Positions 1 to 5,724 of a DNA stretch of 7,986 nt are shown one piece after another (the first letter of the stretch is position 1; the number at the start of each line of letters is the position of its first letter). This stretch comes from Pseudomonadota bacterium (GTDB lineage: Bacteria; Pseudomonadota; Alphaproteobacteria; Rhizobiales; Xanthobacteraceae). The notes below the pieces were generated by a model that was given only the letters and a program-made list of their open reading frames with translations, did not search any database and had not been told where the DNA came from. The stretch covers positions 1-7,986 of the forward strand of contig JAEZFA010000317.1 of the NCBI GenBank assembly GCA_023417665.1. Direction: 5' to 3'. A program made the position numbers and the translations under genes.

Positions 1-43
1 TTCCCGGATAGTCGAAGCGGAAGCGTTCAAGAGCCCGAAAAAT

Positions 44-1279
44 ATGCGTAATCCTGCGTTCGATTTCTCGCCGCTGTTTCCGGCGAGCCTGCCGATGCCC
101 GCCGCGAAATGGAACGGTGGCGCGCGCTACAACTTCACCGGCGGCAATAACGATCCCGACATGGTGCCGGTCGATGCGCTGCGGCAGGCAGCCGATGCGG
201 TGCTGGCGCGCGAAGGGCAGTCGCTCTCGAACTATACGGTCAATACCGGGCCGCAGGGATATCTGCCGCTCCGCGAATTCGTCGCGCAGAAGCTCGCACG
301 CGACGCGCAGATTTCCTGCAGCGCCGACGACATCGTGATGGTGTCGGGTTCGCTGCAGGCGCTCGATCTCGTCAATGCCGCGCTCTGCGAACGCGGCGAT
401 ACCGTGATCTACGAGGAAGACAGCTATCAGGGCTCGATCAACCGCATGCGGCGCATGGGCGTCGAGGTGGTGGGCATCCCGCTCGATCAGGGCGGCATGC
501 GCATGGACGTGCTCGCCGACACGCTTGCCGCACTGAAGCAACGCGGCGTGCGGCCGAAGTTCATCTACACGATCCCGACGGTGCAGAATCCGACCGCGAC
601 CATCATGGACGAAGCGCGCCGCACGGAAATGCTGCGGCTCTCGGAAGAATACGGCGTGCCGATCTTCGAGGACGACTGCTATGCCGACCTGATCTGGAGC
701 GGCGAGCGGCCGCCGGCGCTCCATGCCATGAGTAAGCGCGGCGGCGTCATCCATATCGGCTCGTTCTCCAAATCGGTCGCGCCGGCGCTGCGGGTCGGTT
801 ACATCGTCGCGCCATGGGAAGTGCTCTCGCGCGTGCTTGCGCTGAAGACCGACGCCGGTTCTGGCGCACTCGAGCAGATGGTGCTTGCCGAATTCTGCCG
901 CCCGCATTTCACGTCGCATGTGCCGGAGCTGCGCACGGCGCTCAAGGCCAAGCTCGAAACGCTGAAAGAATCGCTCAACGAGCAGTTCGGCACTTCCGCG
1001 GAGTTCGAGGATGCGCCGGGCGGCATTTTTCTCTGGGTCAAGCTGCCTGATGCGGTCGACAGCATGCAGCTCTACCAGAAGGCGCTCGCGGCCGGCGTTG
1101 CGATCAATCCCGGGCCGGAATGGTCGGTGAATGCGGCTGCGACGCGAAGCCGGATCCGGCTCTGCTTTGCAAGCCCTTCGCACGACGATATCCGCAAGGG
1201 GGTAGCGATCCTGGCCGAAGTCTGCCGCGACGCGTTCGGCGTACCCTTGCGCAGCGCGAACGTGCAGAAGCAGGGCTAG
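44..1279 (+). CDS. PLP-dependent aminotransferase, fold type I (MocR/LysN-like catalytic domain, no HTH)
   Basis: The 411-residue protein is a class I/II aminotransferase acting in the cytoplasm. Visible fold type I landmarks are the GSL turn near residue 102 (phosphate region), Asn182 in QNPTAT, Asp210 and Tyr213 in the EDDCYADL segment (pyridine-N and O3' contacts), the Schiff-base lysine Lys243 in GSFSKSVAPALRVGY, and the carboxylate-binding Arg372 in SRIRLCFA. The sequence style resembles the aminotransferase domain of MocR regulators and 2-aminoadipate/branched-chain transaminases (LysN, YdcR type), but there is no N-terminal GntR helix-turn-helix; the protein starts directly at the catalytic domain and has normal length for a free enzyme. 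The amino-donor substrate cannot be read from sequence. The ATG at 44 is preceded by only a weak purine-rich stretch (gagcccgaaaa). It is followed by ubiA after 2 bases, so the two are probably cotranscribed and translationally coupled. Confidence 0.93.
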   Translation: MRNPAFDFSPLFPASLPMPAAKWNGGARYNFTGGNNDPDMVPVDALRQAADAVLAREGQSLSNYTVNTGPQGYLPLREFVAQKLARDAQISCSADDIVMVSGSLQALDLVNAALCERGDTVIYEEDSYQGSINRMRRMGVEVVGIPLDQGGMRMDVLADTLAALKQRGVRPKFIYTIPTVQNPTATIMDEARRTEMLRLSEEYGVPIFEDDCYADLIWSGERPPALHAMSKRGGVIHIGSFSKSVAPALRVGYIVAPWEVLSRVLALKTDAGSGALEQMVLAEFCRPHFTSHVPELRTALKAKLETLKESLNEQFGTSAEFEDAPGGIFLWVKLPDAVDSMQLYQKALAAGVAINPGPEWSVNAAATRSRIRLCFASPSHDDIRKGVAILAEVCRDAFGVPLRSANVQKQG

Positions 1280-1281
1280 CG

Positions 1282-2220
1282 ATGGCCGAGCCGGCGGAGC
1301 GCTCCATGCGCGAGCGAAGCAATCCGCTTTATGCGGTCGTGCGTGCGCTGCGGCCCCATCAATGGGCCAAGAACGCGCTCGTCTTCGTGCCGCTGGTGCT
1401 CGGCGGCCTCCTGATGGAGCCGCAAGCCTGGGTCTATGCCTGTCTCGGTTTCATCGCGCTCTCGCTTGCGGCGTCTGCGAGCTACGTCTTCAACGACCTG
1501 CGCGACCTCGAAAGCGACCGCCAGCACTGGAGCAAGAAAACGCGCCCCTTCGCCAGCGGCGATCTTTCTTCCTATGCGGGGTATGGCCTCGGCGCGATCC
1601 TGCTTGCCGCGGCGTTCGGCGTTTCGGTGTTCATCGGGCCCGAGGAAACGGTCATGTTAGGGGCCTATGTGCTGGGCTCGCTGGTCTATACGTTCTTCTG
1701 CAAGCGCGTGCCGATCCTCGACATATTCGTGATTGCGGGCCTGTTCACGTTTCGCATCGCGCTCGGGATCATGATCCTCGACGTGCGCCTGTCGCCGTGG
1801 CTCCTGATCTTCTCGATGTTCATCTTTCTGTCCTTGTCGGCGGCGAAGCGGCACACCGAGCTTCTGCGCGCGAAGCCGAACGGCAACCTGCCGATTCCGG
1901 GCCGGGGCTATGTGCGGGAGGACGCGGTGCTGCTGCTCGCGCTCGGCGTTGCCGCCATGCTCGGCGCGGTGCTGCTCAACATCATGTATCTTCTGGAGGA
2001 TGCGTTTCCGAGCACGGTCTATTCCAAGCCGGCCTGGCTTTGGGCCATTCCGCCGATCATCTTTCTGTTTCTGAGCCGCGTCTGGTTGATCTCGCATCGC
2101 GGCGAGTTGCTCGACGATCCGGTCGCGTTCGCGCTGAAAGATCCGGTCAGCCTCACGCTCGGCGGGCTGTTGATTTTCGGCTTTCTTTCGGCCGTGTTCG
2201 GGCTGAACTTTTTCTCCTAG
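1282..2220 (+). CDS. UbiA-family prenyltransferase, decaprenyl-phosphate phosphoribosyltransferase-like (Rv3806c/NoeC type)
   Basis: This is a 312-residue integral inner-membrane protein with about nine hydrophobic helices. The first Asp-rich motif is NDLRDLESD, with Asn71, Asp72, Asp75 and Asp79 placed to bind Mg-diphosphate. The second conserved block, YTFFCKRVPILDIFVIAG (from Tyr136), has Asp147. The N-terminal RPHQWAKN (24-31) and the loop AAKRHTELLRAK (187-198) are typical of the phosphoribosyl-diphosphate:polyprenyl-phosphate branch (mycobacterial Rv3806c, Azorhizobium NoeC), not of 4-hydroxybenzoate or heme UbiA enzymes. The likely product is therefore a polyprenyl-phosphate-pentose made from PRPP, a donor for pentosylated glycans or lipids; this is inferred from family. 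The HAD domain that some alphaproteobacterial homologues carry is absent. I chose ATG 1282, 2 bases after the aminotransferase stop; an upstream ATG at 1120 in the same frame lies inside that gene, and ATG 1306 is a possible alternative. No epimerase or glycosyltransferase partner is in view. Confidence 0.85.
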   Translation: MAEPAERSMRERSNPLYAVVRALRPHQWAKNALVFVPLVLGGLLMEPQAWVYACLGFIALSLAASASYVFNDLRDLESDRQHWSKKTRPFASGDLSSYAGYGLGAILLAAAFGVSVFIGPEETVMLGAYVLGSLVYTFFCKRVPILDIFVIAGLFTFRIALGIMILDVRLSPWLLIFSMFIFLSLSAAKRHTELLRAKPNGNLPIPGRGYVREDAVLLLALGVAAMLGAVLLNIMYLLEDAFPSTVYSKPAWLWAIPPIIFLFLSRVWLISHRGELLDDPVAFALKDPVSLTLGGLLIFGFLSAVFGLNFFS

Positions 2221-2223
2221 TTC

Positions 2224-3003
2224 TCAGGCGGCGATCGCTTTGAGCACGTCGTCCGGTTTTTCCGCCAGCAGCATGTGACCCGCGCCGGCCAGCGTCACGA
2301 CCTTCGCGCCGGAGATCATTTGCGCAAGCGCCTTGCCGTTGCGCAACGGCGTCATCAGATCGCGCTCCGCAAGCACGAGCGTCGTCGGCGCGGTAATTTT
2401 CGCGGCGGATGCTTTCGCGTCATAGCCGTTGCTCGCGGCTAGATCGGCATAGAGCACGCCGGGTTTTGCCGCTTCGAGCACGCGAAGGCCTTTGCCCGTC
2501 ATCCAGCCGCCCGGCGTCAGGCTGCCGCCCAGTCCTGCGCGGTGGCCGAAGCCCCAGACCGTCATCATCGCGATGGCGTCGGGCGAGCCCGCCTTGGCCG
2601 CGTCGAGCAGCGCTTCGCTCACCGGCATGGTCGCCGCAGCGGCGATCAACGCGAGGCCCGAGGCCTTGTCAGGAAAGCGCGCCGCAGTTTCGATCGCGAT
2701 CAGCGAGCCGAGCGAGTGCCCGATCAGGCGCGCCGACTTCGCGCCGACCGCGTCGATGAGGGCTGCGGTCCAGCCGGCCAGCGCTTCGACCGACGTCAGC
2801 GGTACGCCGCCCGACAACCCGTGTCCAGGCAGGTCGGGGGCAAGCGCGTTGAAGCCGTTATGCGCGAACCAGCGCGTATAAAGCGCCCAGGCGGAATGGT
2901 CGAAGCCCGCGCCGTGCAGAAAGACGGCGGAAGGTTTGGCGGGATCGAAGTCCTTGCCGCCGGTCGCGATGAAAACTTCCGCGCCCTGGATGTCGATGCG
3001 CAT
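2224..3003 (-). CDS. alpha/beta hydrolase, serine hydrolase fold
   Basis: The 259-residue soluble protein is a compact alpha/beta hydrolase with no signal peptide. The oxyanion-hole motif HGAG is at 30-33, the DLPGHGLS loop follows strand 4 at 57-64, and the nucleophile elbow GHSLG places Ser97. Asp215 (in LAERDLMTP) and His243 (in GAGHMLLAEKP) complete the catalytic triad, so it should be active. The substrate (an ester, lactone or other) cannot be deduced. It follows metY after 3 bases on the same strand, and a good Shine-Dalgarno AGAAGG (minus strand, 3012-3017) lies 8 bases before the ATG inside the end of metY, so it is the second gene of a metY operon. It is not MetX: it is about 100 residues shorter and lacks the MetX lid region. 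Its stop is 3 bases from the ubiA stop on the opposite strand. Confidence 0.88.
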   Translation of the reverse strand: MRIDIQGAEVFIATGGKDFDPAKPSAVFLHGAGFDHSAWALYTRWFAHNGFNALAPDLPGHGLSGGVPLTSVEALAGWTAALIDAVGAKSARLIGHSLGSLIAIETAARFPDKASGLALIAAAATMPVSEALLDAAKAGSPDAIAMMTVWGFGHRAGLGGSLTPGGWMTGKGLRVLEAAKPGVLYADLAASNGYDAKASAAKITAPTTLVLAERDLMTPLRNGKALAQMISGAKVVTLAGAGHMLLAEKPDDVLKAIAA

Positions 3004-3006
3004 GGT

Positions 3007-4308
3007 TCAGGCCTTCTGCGAGGCGCGAAGCGCCTGCGTGAGATCGTCGATGATGTCCTGCGCGTTCTCGATGCCGACCGAGAGGCGGATCAGTTCTTCG
3101 CCGATGCCGGCGGCCTTGAGTTGGCCCGCGTCCATCTGCTGGTGCGTGGTGCTGGCGGGATGAATGACCAGCGTTTTCGCATCCCCGACATTGGCGAGAT
3201 GGCTTGCAAGCCGCAGGCTTTCGATGAACTTCTTGCCGGCCGCGCGACCGCCTTTCACGCCGAAGCTCACGATCGAGCCGGCGCCGCGCGGCAGCAGCTT
3301 TCCGGCGAGTTCGTGATCCTCGTGCGACGGCAGGGAAGGGTGCAGCACCCATTCCACCGCCGGGTTCTTCGAGAGCGCCGCAAGCACGGCTGCGGTATTG
3401 GCAACATGGCGCTCCATGCGTACCCCGAGCGTTTCGATGCCCTGCAGTATCTGGAAGGCATTGGTCGGAGAAATGCAGGCGCCGAAGTCCCGCAGGCCTT
3501 CCGAACGCGCGCGCATCACGAAGCCCCAGGGCCCGAACTGCTCCACGAAGTTGATGCCGTGATAGCCGGCATAAGGTTCGGTCAGTTGCGGAAACTTGCC
3601 CGAGCCGATCCAGTCGAAACGTCCGCTGTCGACGATGATGCCGCCGATGGCGATGCCGTGACCGCCGATCCACTTGGTCAGCGAATGCATCACGAGATCG
3701 GCGCCGAGATCGAGTGGCCGCGACAAAAACGGCGTCGCGAAAGTGTTGTCGATCAGCAGCGGAATTTTCGCGTCATGCGCGATCGCCGCGACCTTGGGAA
3801 TGTCGAGCACTTCGAGGCCGGGATTGCCGATGGTCTCGCCGATCACGAGCCGGGTGTTCGGCTGGATCGCGGCCTTGATGCCGACATGGTCGCGCGGCTT
3901 CGCGAAAGTCGTGGTGATGCCGAAGCGCGGCAGCGTATGCGCGAGCAGGTTGATGGTGCCGCCGTAAAGCGAGGCCGAAGCCACGATATGATCGCCGGCA
4001 CCGGCAAGTGTCGCGATGGCAAGGTGCATCGCGGCCATGCCGCTTGCGGTCGCGACCGCGCCGACCCCGTTTTCAAGCGCGGCAACGCGCTCTTCGAGTA
4101 CGGACGTGGTCGGGTTGGAGATGCGGGTATAGATGTTGCCCGCGCGCTCGAGATTAAAGAGTGCGGCCGCGTGGTCGGCATCCTGAAACACATAGGAAGT
4201 GGTCTGATAGATCGGGACAGCCAGCGCGCCCGTGACCGGGTCGGGATGCTGCCCGGCATGCAGGCTCAGCGTTTCGAAGGCGGGCGGTTTGGGTGCGGCC
4301 ATTTTCAT
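3007..4308 (-). CDS. metY: O-acetylhomoserine sulfhydrylase (O-acetylhomoserine aminocarboxypropyltransferase)
   Basis: This cytosolic PLP enzyme of the Cys/Met-metabolism family makes homocysteine from O-acetylhomoserine and sulfide in direct-sulfhydrylation methionine synthesis. The 433-residue length suits MetY (about 430) better than MetZ or cystathionine enzymes (about 390-400). Visible residues are the N-terminal HAGQ (17-20), VPIYQTTSYVF (31-41), YTRISNPT with Tyr60 and Arg62 contacting the PLP phosphate of a neighbouring subunit, SGMAA (89-93), Tyr115 in SLYGG stacking on PLP, Asp187 in DNTFATP, Lys212 in HSLTKWIGGHG as the Schiff-base lysine, and Arg408 in IRLSVGIE binding the substrate carboxylate. 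Two in-frame ATGs compete: 4308 (MKMAAP) and 4302. The only Shine-Dalgarno-like stretch, GAAAG, is too close to the first but about 7 bases from the second, so translation may start at 4302. It is the first gene of a pair with the alpha/beta hydrolase and is divergent from trmO. Confidence 0.95.
   Translation of the reverse strand: MKMAAPKPPAFETLSLHAGQHPDPVTGALAVPIYQTTSYVFQDADHAAALFNLERAGNIYTRISNPTTSVLEERVAALENGVGAVATASGMAAMHLAIATLAGAGDHIVASASLYGGTINLLAHTLPRFGITTTFAKPRDHVGIKAAIQPNTRLVIGETIGNPGLEVLDIPKVAAIAHDAKIPLLIDNTFATPFLSRPLDLGADLVMHSLTKWIGGHGIAIGGIIVDSGRFDWIGSGKFPQLTEPYAGYHGINFVEQFGPWGFVMRARSEGLRDFGACISPTNAFQILQGIETLGVRMERHVANTAAVLAALSKNPAVEWVLHPSLPSHEDHELAGKLLPRGAGSIVSFGVKGGRAAGKKFIESLRLASHLANVGDAKTLVIHPASTTHQQMDAGQLKAAGIGEELIRLSVGIENAQDIIDDLTQALRASQKA
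3012..3017 (-). promoter_or_regulatory. Shine-Dalgarno of the alpha/beta hydrolase
   Basis: AGAAGG on the minus strand lies 8 bases before the ATG at 3003, inside the last codons of metY. It supports both the chosen start and cotranslation of the pair. Confidence 0.65.
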
Positions 4309-4346
4309 TCTTTCGCGCAGTTGCTGGGCGCCAGTATACTCGCTGC
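4309..4346. promoter_or_regulatory. divergent promoter region metY / trmO with palindromic -10 box
   Basis: Only 38 bases separate the two divergent start codons. The 8-base perfect palindrome AGTATACT (4333-4340) reads TATACT on both strands, one mismatch from the TATAAT -10 consensus. On the plus strand (4335-4340) it would start transcription at about the A of the trmO ATG. On the minus strand (4338 down to 4333) it would start about 18 bases before the metY ATG. No good -35 is seen for either direction. The assignment is inference from sequence. Confidence 0.45.
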
Positions 4347-4838
4347 ATGGTCAGACGCGACGAGATTCGAGCCGGGGAAATTGCCGTTGCAGCGCCGGAG
4401 GCGCGCGATGCCGGCATCGTTTTCATCGGCCGCATTCACACGCCATGGCACGACCGCATGGAGTGCCCGCGACAGGGGCGGCACGACGGCCCGGTCTGCC
4501 GCATCGAGATTTTCGAGCCATGGATTGCGGGCCTCAAAGGCGTGGAGAAATACGCGCAGCTCGAGGTGCTTTACTGGCTCGACAAATCGCGCCGCGATCT
4601 GGTCGAACAAAGCCCGAAAAGCAATGGCGAGACGCATGGCACCTTTTCGCTGCGCTCGCCGGTGCGGCCGAACCCGATCGGCACGTCACTCGTGAAGTTC
4701 GAGCGGATCGAAGGTAACTCGGTTTATGTGCGCGGGCTCGATTGTCTCGACGGCACGCCGCTGATCGATCTGAAGCCCGACCGTTGCCTGTTCACGCCGC
4801 TTGCGCCGCCGCAGCCGGGCGACTTCCAGAAGGGTTGA
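4347..4838 (+). CDS. trmO: TrmO/TsaA-family tRNA (t6A37-N6)-methyltransferase
   Basis: The 163-residue protein is a single TsaA-like (UPF0066) beta-barrel domain. The family uses SAM to N6-methylate threonylcarbamoyladenosine 37 of certain tRNAs (m6t6A), tuning decoding of ACY threonine codons. Visible signatures are GRIHTPWHDRMECPRQG (28-44), the substrate/SAM region THGTFSLRSPVRPNPIG (96-112) with the invariant SPxRPNPIG motif, and LDCLDGTPLIDLKP (131-144). It lacks the extra C-terminal domain of the 235-residue E. coli TrmO, as in many alphaproteobacterial homologues; whether such short forms have the same target is not known to me. I chose ATG 4347 because the domain begins about residue 23 from there; an in-frame GTG at 4293 would overlap metY. 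No Shine-Dalgarno precedes the ATG, but a TATACT box lies 7 bases upstream, suggesting a leaderless message. It is divergent from metY and converges on the aldo/keto reductase. Confidence 0.87.
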   Translation: MVRRDEIRAGEIAVAAPEARDAGIVFIGRIHTPWHDRMECPRQGRHDGPVCRIEIFEPWIAGLKGVEKYAQLEVLYWLDKSRRDLVEQSPKSNGETHGTFSLRSPVRPNPIGTSLVKFERIEGNSVYVRGLDCLDGTPLIDLKPDRCLFTPLAPPQPGDFQKG

Positions 4839-4849
4839 AAACCCGCTTC
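4829..4849. terminator. small hairpin spanning the convergent trmO and aldo/keto reductase stops
   Basis: GGGTT (4832-4836), loop GAA, AACCC (4840-4844) forms a 5-bp stem that can be extended by GAA (4829-4831) with TTC (4847-4849) across a 2-base bulge. It includes the trmO stop and most of the opposing stop codon, and folds on either strand. There is no T-run on either side, so an intrinsic terminator is doubtful; it may only protect mRNA 3' ends. Confidence 0.25.
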
Positions 4850-5690
4850 AGAGCATCGGCAGGCTTTTGGCGCGTCCGCGCGGAAAGGCATTGTCGATCG
4901 CCTCGATTTCCCCCGCCTGCAGCACGAGATCGCCGGCGCCGGCATTCTCCTCGACATGGGCGACTTTCGAAGCCTTGGGAATGGCGAGCACGTTTTGGCT
5001 TCGCGTGAGAAAGGCAAGCTCGACCTGTCGCGGTGTCGCGCCATGCGCTTTCGCCACTTCGGCAAGAACTTTTCCGCCGGGCGAGGACGGGGCGGGCGAG
5101 GCCATCTGTCCGAACGGACTATAGGCGACGACGGCGACGCCGTTTCGCTCGCACCAAGGAATCACGGAATGCTCGATCGCGCGCTCGCGCAGATGATAGA
5201 GCACCTGATTGCAGGCGATCTTGCCTTTGCCCGCGATCGCAAGCGCTTCCTCGAGATCGTCGGTGTCGAAGTTCGATACGCCCCAGGAGCGGATCTTTCC
5301 GGCCGCCTTCAATTCCTCGAAGGCGGCGAAGGTTTCCTCGAGCGGGTAGGAGCCGCGCCAGTGCAGGAGATAACAGTCGAGATAATCGGTCCCGAGCTGT
5401 TTCAGCGAGCGCTCGCAGGCGGCAAGCGTGCCTTTGCGTGACGCATTGGACGGCAGCACCTTCGATACGAGGAAGACATGCTCGCGGCGCCCGGCAAGGA
5501 CTTCGCCGGTCAAGGCCTCGGCGCGGCCCGAGCCGTACATCTCGGCGGTGTCGATATGGGTCATGCCGAGCTCGATGCCGCGCGTGAGCGTCCTGATCGC
5601 TTCGCGGCGCTCGGCAAGTTCGAGATTCCAGGTACCCTGTCCGATGACGGAAACGCCGGAATGTTCCGGCCCGAATGCGCGTGTTCTCAT
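4848..5690 (-). CDS. yeaE: aldo/keto reductase, YeaE-like (methylglyoxal reductase type)
   Basis: This 280-residue (beta/alpha)8 NADPH-dependent carbonyl reductase has the full catalytic tetrad: Asp47 and Tyr52 in HIDTAEMYG, Lys77 in LVSKV and His110 in YLLHW. GVSNF (137-141), NQVLYHL (161-167), AYSPFGQ (189-195) and the cofactor-binding IPKASKVAHVEENAG (237-251) agree with E. coli YeaE, which reduces methylglyoxal and other aldehydes; substrate here is inferred. The start is set at the MRTRAFG methionine, since the AKR barrel begins there. The frame stays open far upstream through cfa, but that part encodes no recognisable protein. Its ATG lies 32 bases after the cfa stop with only a poor Shine-Dalgarno, so it is likely the downstream gene of a cfa operon, which would fit a stress or aldehyde-detoxifying role. 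Its stop is 9 bases from the convergent trmO stop. Confidence 0.9.
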   Translation of the reverse strand: MRTRAFGPEHSGVSVIGQGTWNLELAERREAIRTLTRGIELGMTHIDTAEMYGSGRAEALTGEVLAGRREHVFLVSKVLPSNASRKGTLAACERSLKQLGTDYLDCYLLHWRGSYPLEETFAAFEELKAAGKIRSWGVSNFDTDDLEEALAIAGKGKIACNQVLYHLRERAIEHSVIPWCERNGVAVVAYSPFGQMASPAPSSPGGKVLAEVAKAHGATPRQVELAFLTRSQNVLAIPKASKVAHVEENAGAGDLVLQAGEIEAIDNAFPRGRAKSLPML

Positions 5691-5706
5691 TGGTTGAGTG
5701 TTGCGG

Positions 5707-5724
5707 GACCGCGCGCCCGCGGTC
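5707..5724 (-). other. intercistronic hairpin after cfa
   Basis: GACCGCG (5707-5713) and CGCGGTC (5718-5724) are perfect inverted repeats around a 4-base loop. They give a 7-bp GC-rich stem that begins in the cfa stop codon and lies 16 bases before the aldo/keto reductase start. No U-tract follows on the minus strand, so it is more likely to adjust transcript stability or downstream translation than to terminate fully. Confidence 0.4.

Noticed and set aside
1120..1281. Earlier ATG that would extend ubiA by 54 residues into the aminotransferase gene
   Set aside because: The extension is Arg/Pro-rich and unlike a UbiA N-terminus, and the ATG at 1282 directly follows the upstream stop, which is a normal operon arrangement.
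2224..3003. The alpha/beta hydrolase next to metY as homoserine O-acetyltransferase (MetX), which would complete the pathway
   Set aside because: MetX is about 370 residues with an inserted lid domain. This protein is 259 residues and has only the general hydrolase motifs.
4309..4400. A SAM-II or other methionine-related riboswitch upstream of metY
   Set aside because: The leader is at most a few tens of bases before running into trmO, and I see no SAM-II pseudoknot-like sequence next to the start codon.
2542..4695. A 717-codon open frame on the plus strand opposite the alpha/beta hydrolase and metY and running into trmO
   Set aside because: Its translation is rich in Arg, Gly, Asp and Ala without domains or motifs, and lies antisense to two genes with complete active sites. 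Long open antisense frames are a by-product of GC-rich codon bias.
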